Shown piece by piece: positions 27,901 to 41,670 of a stretch of DNA of 64,000 nt. Each line of letters begins with the position of its first letter. Positions within the stretch are counted from its first letter, which is position 1. Under the pieces are notes generated by a model. The model was not told where the DNA came from, made no database searches, and saw only the letters and a list, made by a program, of their open reading frames with translations. Origin of the DNA: Caprimulgus europaeus. Lineage: Eukaryota; Chordata; Aves; Caprimulgiformes; Caprimulgidae. The stretch covers positions 44,828,965 through 44,892,964 of the forward strand of contig OU015530.1 of NCBI GenBank assembly GCA_907165065.1, read 5' to 3'. The position numbers and the translations under genes are program-made.

Positions 27901-29587
27901 AGACTGCTGGACATGGTCCTCAGAGACAGCTACACAACAAAACCCTAAGATGCTGCTGGGTACCTGGAACCCCATCTAAGCAGGGATTGACTTTACTGCT
28001 ACTACCCCATCTAATTCAAAGATAGCAGTGGTGATCAACTCTAGAGACGGAGGTGAAAAACACATCGCTGCAGCTTAAGCATTGGGATTTACTGAGCCAG
28101 CTGCAAGGTGGTTCGCTATTTTTATATAGATTTTTTTTTTTTGGTTGGGGTTTTCCTTGTAAAATATGCAAATATTAACTCAGAAAGCTTTACTTCTATT
28201 CAGCATGATCTAGCATTAACAGTCATGCTCACAAGATCCAACTGGAAAAGGTGTGTATCATTTTTAAATTCAATACCATAAAGAAAAAGATTTCATGGTA
28301 CAGAAGCCATCAGGGTCACACAGGGAATCCTCATTTCTTCTGGAGCTGCAGCTGTAAGCCCTCCTGGGACCAAGGCTGACACGCATCATCAATTACAATT
28401 AAATGCTCCAATTTTTTTTTTTTTTTAAAGTTTCTTTCCCAAACATCTTTGGGGACCACAAGCCATGTCAATTTTATCATGTTTGAAGAGGAAATTGATC
28501 AATATAACACTAAAACTGCCAACTCACAATATTACTGCTACACTTAGCAGCATTTTGCAGTATTTTTAGTAAGGACACATAATCTAACTCCTTGAGATTT
28601 AGTTCAGCGTGGTGTCTCCCTGCGGGGCTTTGCTGGAGGGCTGGGTGAAAGGGGACAGAAAATATGAAGCAATTTTGCTATACTTTTAATTTCAGATGAT
28701 TTGCAATACATAACAAGCTCCTCACCAAAGACTCTGCAGCTTGTAGATGAAATGATCCATTAGCATCAATCTGTGTACTTCAGTTACTAGCTGTCAGTGC
28801 ATAAACTCACTTGGGATTTTAACCCACCATTGTACCCCTACAGACTCCCAGCACCACTAACCCAACCAGAACATCCTCCACATAGTACAGTTACAATTCC
28901 ACTGTCTGTTCTCTCATTTGCCACTAGTCCACGTTCCAAATAGTGAAAGTTGGGGTTTTCCGTTTGTCTTGACCTCCTGCATGGCTAATGTAAAGTATGG
29001 GAAATTTTGGTGTGGGTTTGGATTTTTTTAATATTGTTTTATGTTTTTTCTTTTTTTTATTATTTTTTAATGCCTTTTCAATGTAATCCTCTGAAAGGAG
29101 CCCACTTCTCATTTAGGATCTTCACCAAGAGAGACCACTTTGGGCACTGACTTTTTTTGCTATGCATTCTTTTTTCCTTTGGGAAAGGCTTCTTGCTTGT
29201 TTGGGTTTGACTCCTTGTAATGGCCTCAGACTGAGATAGGATTTGTCCATGTTGATGAGAAATAAGACTTCATTTAATCTTCTGAGGTTATAATTTTTAT
29301 TTTTTTTTACAGACTTTGAGCAAATTCATGTCCACAAGCATATTTATTGTTCAATCACTACAAAGGCTGCTATTCTTTCTTTTTATGCTCCATTATGTCT
29401 ATGTTAGACCCTGAACAGTTTGGTGTCCCTCTCAGACAGGATGCTAAAAGCTCTAATTAACAAAACATTCATATAGTTTATGCAAATACCCCTCTGTTTG
29501 ATGCAAACATCTGTTTATAAATACAGCAATATACACATATACCCTTTTTCCATGCTGTCTAAAGGACTAGTAAACAGATTCCTGGAG

Positions 29588-29646
29588 TTTTTTTGTTTGG
29601 TTGGTTTTTTTGGTGGGGTTTTTGATTTTGTTTTGTTTTGTTTTTA
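29588..29646. repeat. G/T-rich low-complexity tract
   Basis: Strand-asymmetric run of T with GG and GGGG bursts (for example GGTTGGTTTTTTTGGTGGGG) ending in (GTTTT)n. Similar tracts lie at 28126..28150, 52442..52497 and 59985..60020. Confidence 0.85.
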
Positions 29647-32600
29647 ACTGCACTTTAGACAAATAAATTAGGGGTAAGACCAACTGGATTCCCATTTCTC
29701 AAAAAAAAAAAAAAAAGGCTGTAAAAATAATGTTTATTTTACAGGGAAAATACATAACATACGGGAAATTAATTATCCTTCTTACTTAGAGGTGAGATTT
29801 GGAACTGTTCTCTCTATCTAGCAGCAGCTTTTTAACAACAAACTGTAACAAATTTCAACAGTTTACCTCAAAACTAATTGTACCAGACACTCTTAATAAA
29901 TACCCATACATCTTAAGGATCTGACACTACTGCTTGGAAAAGCCTCCTTTCCCTTACAGTAGATTCAGATTATTTTATTATTCTACAATTGAGTTTCAAA
30001 GCTTTTTTTGAGGTGTATTGAAGAACATCATCCCAGAAGCTACAATAACCCAGATACAGCCGAGCCATCTAACATATACAACAAGAAACCGGTTCCAGTC
30101 AACCAATATCAGGAATCTTTCATCTTAAGCCACTCTCCAAGTAGTAAAGTAAAAGAGGACTCCCACGTTAAAGAATTACCATCGCTTTGTGCTTCCTCTC
30201 GGCTCTGAGCTGGAACATGGGCCATTTCCAGCAACTGATAAGAACTGTCTTAAGATGCAGAAGATGCAAATCTAACAGCCTTAAAGAGTGTGCACGCCCT
30301 ATTTTGATTAAAATAGATGAGAATGACCACTCTGCAGTCATTCTGATGTTTTCAGAAACATTTGTTTTCAGAAATGACCCTCTCTATAGCTCCATGAATT
30401 GAATTAATGTATTATGCATCGGCAATAGCTCACTGGATGTCAATGAGGAAAAATGCAACTGAAAAGCTAGTGTTTTGCTTAAGTTCTATCACCTTACACT
30501 CAGAAATTTCCAGAGGTGCCCAATTCCAATTCATATATTCCATGTTATCCTTTAATTGACAAGCAAGGCCTGACCTTAAAAAAAAAAAAGCAATAACTAG
30601 GGTCAACGATGAATGGATAGTTTTCTGTGCATATGGTGTTACATGTAAATATTTAGTGTCAAAGAATATGGGCTAAATTAAGAGTAAACTAAACAACATG
30701 AGACTGCCTATCTAAAACATTCTGTTGATCTCTCTTGTTTACAATGGAAAAATAAAAAATGTCACGATCTCTGCATGTATACATGGAAAGCCAGAAATTA
30801 CCAGTCACAGTATACTGTTATTTCTCAGACTGAGGGATAGGAAAGAAGCTGCTTCTTCCATTCACTCTTTACTTATTAATCTCACAATAAAACCTCACAA
30901 AAGATAATGCAAAATAACACAAACAACATACAGCAGGTGATATACTGTAATTTTAATTCAGAAGATGGATTTTATTTCCGTAAGCTTCTTAACTAAAAAG
31001 GCATTGCTTTCCACAGTTTCCTTAAAAAAATTAAAATGAACCAGTTAAATTAAAATGTCATGAAGCTACAGTTCTGATTATCTACACATTATACTTAGAA
31101 ATCAGTTTCCTCTTCTACTATTTTTCACTAAAGTGAAATATTCTCTTTTGCTGTGCCACTTTAAAGGCATCTAAAGAGTTTCTAAGTATATCTAAGTATA
31201 TATGAATCTATACAGCTATCTGTTTAAATGTAGTAATATAATTATGCACAATCCCGCCATTCTGAATAGATACTTGCTTTTGTACCCAAATTTATACATT
31301 GCTCTATGTCAATGTGGATTTTGATGAAATAGCATTTGTAAAGCTGTTTGTTTATTTTAAATGTCAACATCCCTTCATTTGGTTCCTTGAGAGAACCAAG
31401 TAATTAAATTGCAGGAGAGGAAAAAATCTGATAATAATTACTTTCAAAAGTATGGTCTGATGATAAGATTTAATAAATAGAATGTTAATATTAAATATGT
31501 TTGGGGAGCTAAGGGAAACAGGAAACAATGGGATACAGGAAACTTCACAAGGATCTTATATTTAGATCTTGAAATTAAGAATATCTTATAAGCCACCAGC
31601 AGTATTTTTAAGTCTCAGGTAGATGCTTCCAGGTGGCCACACCTCTAAAATGGTGCAACTCGCCGTTTCTATGTTTAGAAACTTGCATCTGCAGTCTTGA
31701 CACTAAGGAGACCGGGGGATGAGGTAACCATTCTGTCTTCTCAGACTAAGATTTTTTTTCCTTCTTTCTTCATTACATTAACAAGCGTGGAGAAAAGCAG
31801 TGATTTAAGGTCAGAAGCACGAAGGCAAAGCCTCAAACCCGTGGTGATTGGCTGTGACTTCACATGCCACCAGCCAGCTGCTCCTCCCCTCAGCCCTTAC
31901 CCACACCACCACCCTTCTCCCTATTTAACCATATGGACAGGGACGCTGCAAGGCTCCCAGCAAAGCGTCCCTCACCTTGTCCAATCTGCAAATTCATTTC
32001 AGACCCTGACCAGAATCCCTCCTGCAGTCTGTGGGGAAAGGCCCAAATAGGTACCAGACAGGTGGCTTGTAGCAGCGTGTTTCTCTTTTATGTGAGTTTA
32101 CAGCACACCGTCACCTTCAGCTCCTCACAGTCTCATGGGCGTTTCTCACACTGAACAGCTTCCCATCACCTTCCATCTTAGGGTTTTAGCTTTGTTCACA
32201 TTTCTTTTACTCCATGTGCTCAGCAGGCAATGCTCTTAAGTTGGACCTATATCTACAGGAGCTGAAGAGCACATTTATAAAGGGACAGTCAGGGTGGTAG
32301 CACAGGGTGATCATCTCCTTTCTGTCAGGCTGTGAGACAAAACCAGGCTAAGGAACATCTGTTTCAGCCCCAAGTTTAGTCATAACACAAACAAGCCCAG
32401 AAGGTGACTAGGTATACCTGCTTTGAAATCCTGTATTTACTGGGTCTGAATTTCCACACTAATTAAAGCTTACCATCTCCTCCCCAGACATACTACTCCT
32501 TTGTACATGCTAGTTTCACATATGAATCAGATTTTTATTCTGAGACTGCTTTGCCTAGTTCTCTTTCCTTATCTTCTTGTGTGATAAGTATTAATGGCAA

Positions 32601-33963
32601 GATTAAATAAGTTAATTTAAAAATACAACAAATAACAGCAGAAAAGGCTGAAATTATCACTCTTTAAGCTGTGCAGGCTCATGTCAGAACACTGTAGGGA
32701 AGTGTAGCCTGCAACCTGGATTGTACTTTAAACTTCTTTTTCTTGCCAGCTACACATTCAGCCAAAATCCAAACCTGCTTTGCACCAATACACAACCTTC
32801 ACAATATGAAAACAAGACAGACAAATATACTTATCTGCAGAAACTCTTGAAACACAAGTGTGTTCTGTAAATGCATAGTTGTGGGTTACAATCAAATAAA
32901 TGAAAGCAGGTCAAATCAATCTTTTATCAACCTACTTTTCCAGGCTGAGAGTTTTTCATCCTGAAACCCAGGGAGGGCTACAGGAATACAAAAACTTAAA
33001 AAAAAAAAATAGAGATGAATATTTCAATAAGGGAATATTCAAAGTACACATTCACTTAGACAATGAAAGCTATACCAAAAGCAGAAAGCTCTCAAGTCCA
33101 TGGTATAGGATAATTTAAGTTGTAAGGAATGGTTGACTTTTCCTCTGCCATTTGTCTCTCAGGAAGGTGCTGTACACTGCATTTACTGAAGTGAAAGACA
33201 AACAACCTGTGTATGTTCCACCACTCTTTCATCACCAGTAAGAGACTCACTCATGCAGACTCCCCTTGGCACTCCCAGCTCGTGATGCAGCACCATGTCC
33301 CCTCACCTATGGACCAGACATTGCTCATCCAGACAACGCTCACCCATCACACAGAAACAGAGATGGGATAACACAACACTGAGAGAAAAATACACTTTTT
33401 TTTCTGCACTACTGATGAAAAACAAAGATTGAGAGTGATCAACAGACTTGCTCAACCTCAGAGCAGAAGTAGAAAAAATTCACCAGCTCTCAGATCCCTC
33501 TAGAATCTTGCACTAATAATCCATCTCTTTTGGGAGACGGAGAGGAAATTTGATAGATGGGCTTCCACAAATGGATTACTCAGAGCAAAAAGACATAAAG
33601 CAACAAAAGTGATGGAGAAAATCACACCTTCGCTTTGGATTTGTTTTTGTTCTTGGCTTTTTTCCTGCTTTTTAACACTTCTGGAGACAAACAGCTGAAT
33701 CCTGTCTGTGTACACAGTACTCAGCAAACAGAACAGCACAGCACTAAGTGATGCACATTGGCTGTTACCTCTCTGTGCACTAAGCAAGAATATTTCACTT
33801 TGTGTCTCTCATTCCAAACCTGATGATGATAATAAGAAATACTGTACTTGTTTTCACATTTTGTAAGTCAGGAATTTTGAGTTCTTTCATAGAGATTTTA
33901 TTTTTTATTGCACTAAAATACCACTAGCTGCTCTGCTGAAGAAAGTCAGACTCTTTGTGGTAC

Positions 33964-34240
33964 TCAGTGAAAGCACAAGAGGCAATGGGCACATAAAGAA
34001 ACAAAAGTTATTCTATCAAAACTTAAGAAACAACTTTCTTTCTACAAGGGTGATCAAACACTGGAAGAGGTTGCCCAGAGAGGGGGTGCAGCCTCTGTCC
34101 TTGGAGATGTATATACTCAAAACACGACTGGACACAGACCTGAGTAACCTGCTCTAGATGACCCTGCTTTGACCAGAAAGGTTGGACTAGATGATCTCCA
34201 GAGGTTCCTTCCAAGCTCAGAGGTTCTGTGATCCTGTGAA
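33964..34240 (+). mobile_element. CR1 LINE 3' end fragment
   Basis: Short 5'-truncated CR1, antisense to PARD3. The frame from 33957 reads STRGNGHIKKQKLFYQNLRN then [17 protein letters not shown], the family's ORF2 C-terminal signature (TRGNG...RVVKHWxRLPRE). It is followed by the 3' UTR words GGTTGGACTAGATGATCTC and CCTTCCAAGCTC and an ending TTCTGTGATCCTGTGA that resembles the 8-mer tail. The ORF2 end is still open to about 34154, so it is moderately well preserved. It lies in the intron between the two PARD3 exons. Confidence 0.92.
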
Positions 34241-37200
34241 TGTAATGAATTTTACACACTACCCAGGACAAAAATAACACAAACTATGTCCATTTTATAT
34301 TGCATTCTGTTTAGGTACTATTCCTCTAAACCATTTCACTGTCACATGACAAGCTGCCAGCAACGAGTTACTATCATAAAGAAAGAAAGCTGATGCATGT
34401 ATTTTTTGTTTTTTGAATTTCCATTAATCTCTCTCCTATAACAACATTTTTCACATTAAAACACTCTATTTCATCATCTGTGGGTAACTCATTCTCATTC
34501 TCCCTTCCTCTCAGTCTATGTGGAATCACACCCGAAATTACAAAAACCATGGCTGTCTCACTGAAAAGAGAAAAGCCCTACCCAAATAAACCTGGAGGGA
34601 GAAACATCAACCGCTACTGAATCCTTCAGAAATTCTGTTCAAAACATCGCGTTTTTATTTTGAAAGCAGAAAACTGCATTCATTATGCAGGAGTTTAAAA
34701 CCTATCATGACAGAGATGCCAAGCTCTTTGCATTTACCCTGTTATTTCTCCTTAGCCGATTCTGTTGTACCACAGCACTTTACCAACATTGTTCATGTGA
34801 TACACGCTACCTCCCTTCTGCAGGAGTACAAACTAGAGACAAAGGTTCCCAAGAAGCATCAGCAACACTTCAGTGTCTTGTTCCCAGAATGATGTCCAGT
34901 CTCTCAGTCCACAGTCTTCCCTAGTCAACCAATTTACACTCTGCAATTCAGACTCCCTGGCTATGAAATGACACTAACACAGTTCTAATACAGGGCTCTT
35001 CAGTCCTTCAAATTATACTTAAAATCTATTAAATACCATGTCTTTGGGGACAGTTATAAAGCAAACTTCAACAAGTTATGTTTAAAAAGACTCAAAGCTA
35101 AATGAAACTAATTTTGGCTTTAAATCTGATTTTGACACTGACATACCATTATTGTTGAAGCTTTTCATATAATGCATGCATGTTTTTCTCCCATCTAGAC
35201 ACACTCAATTAGAGAAATTTTTTTTATTCTGTTTACAAAGAGGATTAGAAAGCATTAAATCTTTCACATAAATAAAAAACCCTACAATCTAACAATGTGA
35301 AAACTTGGAATCATCAGTTTAAACCCATAGGAACAGCAAAAATACCTGTAATAAGAGACGTGGGAAACTCAATACATTACAGGTAAGGGATTTGACTGCA
35401 TTTACAGAGCCCAAAAATACTAAGTTACCAAGTAGGAAGAGAGCACATCCTAAAGATAATTATTCCTACAGGCTATGGTTATTTTCAACCCCAAAATACA
35501 TATATGGGCAAATCCATTTAGAAACAAACAAGCAAAAATCTTGGCTGTTGACCAAATGGCAGAGGCAAAAAGAGAAGAAAAAAAAAAAAAACAAACCTAA
35601 AAAATGATGTGCCAAGTACACTCAACTATGTGTTTGCTGTTGCTGATCCACCCCACAGAGCACGCCACTGCATGCCATTTGCTTTGCTCCAGGTGGGTGA
35701 ACCCAGGAGTGAGAGGCACAGAAGTCCATGCACAATCATTTTTCTATCTCATTATTCTCCCTTGAGCTCTCCTTCTTACTGTACATTTTCACTTCTTTCT
35801 GCTGTACCAGTGCTGTTATCTCTGATGCAACAATATATGAATCAAATTCAGAAAAGTCACAGTGGGAAATTTTTCATAAGCCAGTTAGCCATGGTATATC
35901 CCTGCATTAAGCAAGGCAGGTTAACTAGATACACCTTGTGTCACAGAAGCAGGATCAAAGCAGATAACTAATTTGTAATTACATGCAATTCCTCACCACA
36001 AATGGAAATGCAATTTTTTAAAAAAATATATATGGGATAATTAATTCACAGTTGTTATAAGACACAACATATCTGGTTGTTGCCCTTCTGTTCTCCCAAT
36101 ACATTAACACAAACATCTAAGGGAAAAGAAATGTGATTTTCACTAATGCAGCTCACATCTATTAAGGGCAGCTAGTTAAGCCAATAGACTTTGGTACTGA
36201 ATTATTAAGAATGTGATTCAAATTAACAGTTATTCAGAAAAGAACAATATCAAATATTTTACTGCAGTGGAAAAAAAGCACACGATACGCTTCAGCTGTA
36301 TACAATTTGTTCAGCTGTACAGTTCAACACAATTCAAACAAAATTACAGCTTTCAAATCAGGTATTACTGCAGCCCTTTGAGAAGATATTTTTACTAAGA
36401 GATTTCTTGTTTCATTAGAATGGCTCAAGGAAGCAAGGGACAGGATTAAGTCAAGCTGTGAGTCACTAAGTAATACAGATACGTCTCACACACAAAATGT
36501 ATCTGAAAGTGATTTTAATATTCAGTAAAAAAAAATCCCAAGAAGTGAATTTACCTACTAAAGCTGCTGATAATTGTGGGTCAATTTTGTGAATACTTCC
36601 ATGGATGAGGAGACCTATTCATTTCATTGAGACCACTCATGGGAAGGATATAGAAGGATGAGGTCAGGAATTACCTAGCTGAGTACAGTTACCAACACTA
36701 CAATAACTTGTAAATAATCAATAATGATGACAATTCTTCAAATAAGTACTTTAGACACAGAACATCTGGTTTCAAGTTGAACTTACAGGTGAACAACACA
36801 GAAACCGCAAATGATTGATTCCAATTCTAAGGAGACACAGAGTGGACTGTGATATCCTGACAATAAAGAAGATTTTTCTTTATAATGAGATGATACCAAA
36901 AATGGATGAGAGAGCACATCCAGTTTAGTGAGCATTTTCAGTTTAGTGAAAGGGTTTCATACCAAAACATCCTACTTACTGTAGTAGAAATGCATCTCAA
37001 GCTCAATACATTGAAATCTTCGGAGGACCTACTCAAGCCCTTCCAAACCAAACTCCATCCCTCTCTGGTCATTCTCTTCTTTCCCTAAGGACACAGGAGA
37101 CCCTGATGTCCTGGTTTACCTACTATAACAACTACAGTTACTTTAACAAGATCCTTCAAACATCCCACATTTTTTTCTTTCTCAGTGCCCTTTTCCCTTT

Positions 37201-39619
37201 CTGTTTGCCCAGAACTACTGGCATATGTCCTGGCTCCTCACAGCCTTCAGTGCATGGCAGCACTCCCATCCCTTCATTTCATCTCAATTTGGACATCTGC
37301 CCATTTTCCTGCCATTCCAAATTCTTCTTACCTAATTTTCTTACCAATAAGGAGTCTTCTCTCACTTGCCCCTGATAAATAAATACCTTCTGCCAGATAC
37401 ATGCAGTTTCCCTATGCTAATTCCTCCAAAAATTGGACAGGGTTTCTACCTGTCAATTATTTCTCTTTAGAGGTGACGGGCTGAAAGTAATGTCACTTCT
37501 TAGAGTCAGTAGGTGGATGAAGCTTTTGGCAACTCTCCCAGAAACCCTGTTCTTGTTTCTGCAAGATACTGCTGGGGCAAAGTTGCTAATCTACAACTGT
37601 GCTGCAAATCTCAGTCCAAGAACATATGTTCTTGTGCTGTCAAGAGAGAGAACTGCAGTAAAAACATTACGTACTGCCAACTGCCCACAAGAGATATATG
37701 GGTGCTCAAGTCCAATACACTGAGCAGAAAATAAGAATTGTTCTCATTGCTTTGCTTGAAAAGTCTGTGTCATCTGTAATCAACGAAACAGTCCGGAACA
37801 AAGCACAGACATCTCTTTTTGTTATCTCTGTAGCTGAAGAAAACAACCTAACATAAGAAAAGTAGTGAGTGACCTATTATAGTTCAAACAACCAAAATAC
37901 ATCTGTAAAAATTCAGTGTTAGTATTTTGGTAAATGATTGGTGACAGAGATTTCAAAAATACACCTTTTAGAATAATATTACAAATTAATTTGTTGCTAA
38001 TGCTGGGAAAGGAAAGGAGAATTCTTAATATCCATTCCTAAGAGAAATAGGATTCACTACACAATTTTGACTCATATGAAGAAACCAAGATGCTGAAAAC
38101 AGAAAAAAAAAGTCTAGCACAAATTAACTTGGGATTAATTCATAACATATATTGCACAAGCAATTAGTTCATTCCAGTTGTTTACTGAACCTTATCTATT
38201 AAAAACAGTGTACTCAGTGATGTGCTCTATTGAAAGGATTGATGTATGAAGTGTGCAAAAAAGGTAAAAGATATCATCAGTATCTATTATAATAACTAAC
38301 CTACATTAGTTTTTTCTGATTTTCTTGATTTAATGTTCTCTTGTGCCTTGCTTCCCATCACTACATGAGATCACATGCATTCCTTTCCAGTTTGGTCACC
38401 ATGCTCCAGTAGACATAAAACATTTTCATGAAAATCAAGAGTAAGTACATGCTGAACAAGTAATGATGCAAGAAGACTAGTGTGAAAGATTATCTGGTTC
38501 AGACACTCAAAAAAATCCAATTATGCTATGTATGGCCCTCCATATCTATGCTTGTGGAACAATGAACTGCAGTCTCATTATGATTTCAGAAAAAATAACT
38601 GAAAATTTTAACACTTCCAATGGGTTAGATTATCGGTTTTTTTCTCCAAATAAGAATAGCATAAAAGATATTTTTCAAAACAACATGCACTTCTGTGCCA
38701 CACAAGTACAAGTGACAGAAAATACACCATTACTTACCTGAAATCACAATCAAGCACTGATCTAATGATACCATATTAATCTGACACCTCTGTAAGAACC
38801 TGGACCTCAATGCCTATGAGCGCTGTGCTTTTATAGATGTTTTTGAAATAACCAAAAGCCCACCAAAGATAGTTCAGTTCATTAGCAAAATGTAAAGACT
38901 TCTTTATTTGGAGTGTGGAAGTCCCGGCTGCAGTATTAGTTTGCGTTTATACAACACAGAATTAATAATAAAGAAAAAAAAATTGCTATACTAAGCCACT
39001 TATTTTCCAAAAGGATTTTGTGCTGTACAGCCAGAATGGCAATTGAAAGTGCGACTTTCTTTAAGAATGACTCATTTCTATTGGAAAATATATATATGGG
39101 GTTTTTTTTTTCCTTTTGAGTTTGTCTGCAAGTTACCATCACAATTATGGGCAATGTCGGAGGCTGTACAAAAGGGAATATTTCTTCCATTTTTTTTTTC
39201 AATAATGCTCTGAGAGGAGAGCTTCCTGCTGACTTCTCTAGCTAATAATGCAATTCATGTAGAGATACTGAAATCATATTGAAAAACTGAAGGAAAAAAT
39301 ACTCATGTTACATTTCACTATTTTAGTTTTAAGAATGTTATCAAGGAGAGACAGCATTTGCAATTTGTGTTTTGTATTACTTGATTAGTGACTCAGAAAG
39401 TAAAAACTAGCAATGCTGCGTCAGAAAGACAGACTAGACCAGCTGTGGGCACACAGATTATTCACTGACGTTAGGACTTCTATGGAGATCAGTAAAAATC
39501 ATTATAGATATGGCCTATTTGCAGTCAAAGAAAACACATGACAGCGTTTAGGCTCTGCTTTGCAGAGTAATGAGTAATCAGAACTTCAGCTACAGTTAAG
39601 GGCAAAAATCAAGTTTTTA

Positions 39620-40042
<423 letters not shown>

Positions 40043-40320
40043 CTACATACAAAATGTTTTTCACATAGGAAAAATATTTTTTTAAGCTCTGGATGGGTGG
40101 TTTTGACCAAATGTGGTTTCACAGAGTAAGGAGTTATTGACCTCAGCATAGCTCCTCAAGGACAAGGTCTGTTTTCTCAAATCCACAGCCTTGCCACTTG
40201 GCCACATGAGGAGAAAATGAGGGCAAAATCAAACTCTTTGAACCTAGCACAGCTCGTTGGCTTTACAAGCACAAACATAGCATCACTACTATCTGTCAGT
40301 TACTGTGTAAAATAAAAACT

Positions 40321-40365
40321 AAAAAACAAACAAACAAACAAAAAAAAAAAACCACAAAAAAAACC
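40321..40365. repeat. A-rich (CAAA)n low-complexity tract
   Basis: Run of AAAC units followed by an uninterrupted A run and AACC-type words, about 310 bp upstream of the 179-nt exon on the coding strand, where it appears as a T/GTTT-rich stretch. Not close enough to be that exon's own polypyrimidine tract. Confidence 0.9.
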
Positions 40366-41629
40366 AGCATAAGCTTGAACAACTAAGAGGTTACGGTATT
40401 TTAAAAAGTAAGCAGACAACATCCTAAATTCAATAGTCTGGTGGCAAAGTAAAGGGGCAGACTAGGACAACGCATCCCCTACCCTACTGCCACAGCTGCA
40501 GCGGGGGCTCTGCCAGCACAACGTGCTTGCAAGAAGCTCTGCAGTGAAAGGCAGCCTCCTCGCCTTCTAAAATACACTCTCCATTTCTTTCTCAAAACTT
40601 ATGGAATTGACTGGTTTCTATTCTGCATTCTTCCTCTGCCTCTTCCTGACAGCTGAAGCAAGATCTGTGCTGATTTACCCTGATTCCCTTAGCCTTCCAG
40701 CTGGCACGACTGACAGGAGAAAAATATTTCATTAGTAATAAACAATGAAGCAGGCAGGTAGACTGACTGGAAAAAGAAAGAGGTTTTTTAAAAAATATAT
40801 GTAGAGGTCAAATCCATTCTGTAAACTTTGATGGCACATTAGTTTCTCTTGAATTACAACTTAATTTTTTCTAATTTCATTTATTGTCCTATAACAAATA
40901 TCCACCTATCTATTGTCTCCTTGCCCAAACTGAAGTTTCATTGCCTGTATTTGCGACCTCTTAGCACTCTCCCACTCAGCATCAGAACAGAGGGGACATG
41001 ATTTATCAGCTGTATTTCTCTTTACTGCTGCACTGGGAACCTTGAATGCAAAGTGAAAAAGAAAAAGGTGAAAGCTATGGCATGTAAGCAGCAGAGTCAG
41101 AGGGAAAGGCACAGCTGAGAATGAAAACCAGGACTATGTTTAATGAAATAGTTCCCAAGGAAGCTGAAGATGCGTGTCTCACAATACACTCAGGAAAACA
41201 CAACGACAGGAGTTTGTTAAATGACAAGTCTTGAGCTTTACAATATCTTTATATTAATGCTACATATAACAATATTAAAATTTTTAAAAATCTTATTTTG
41301 CATGGCATTATAAGACACTGAGAAATACAGTAAGTCATGCCACACAAAGAAAATGCAAGATATGTTTGGTGTTTCTTTTTAATCGATTCATGCTGCTGAC
41401 ATATGCACAGGCGTTCCACAACTAAATACCAAAACAGTCACTCTATTTCATGTTCATTCTGGTAAACAAGAATAACAAAAAAATAACGTTTTTTCCCCAC
41501 AATTGTTGTACTATTTATCTTTTATTTTAAAATTCTTTTTTTTTTTTTCATTTTCATAACAAAGATATTCACAAGAGTTAAATTCCAGCAAATGAAATGT
41601 TTCCTTTTATAAAAATGCGTACACATACT

Positions 41630-41670
41630 GAAATACACACGTATGTGTATATACATATATGTGTGTATAA
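41630..41670. repeat. Alternating purine-pyrimidine (TG/TA) tract
   Basis: Mixed CA, TG and TA dinucleotides with a self-complementary centre GTATATAC. Could extrude as a cruciform or flip to Z-form; this is inference from composition only. Confidence 0.7.

Noticed and set aside
31697-32154. Overlapping plus-strand frames of 117 and 96 codons
   Set aside because: Pro/Ser-rich translation from C-rich sequence, two frames open at once, no motif or splice context.
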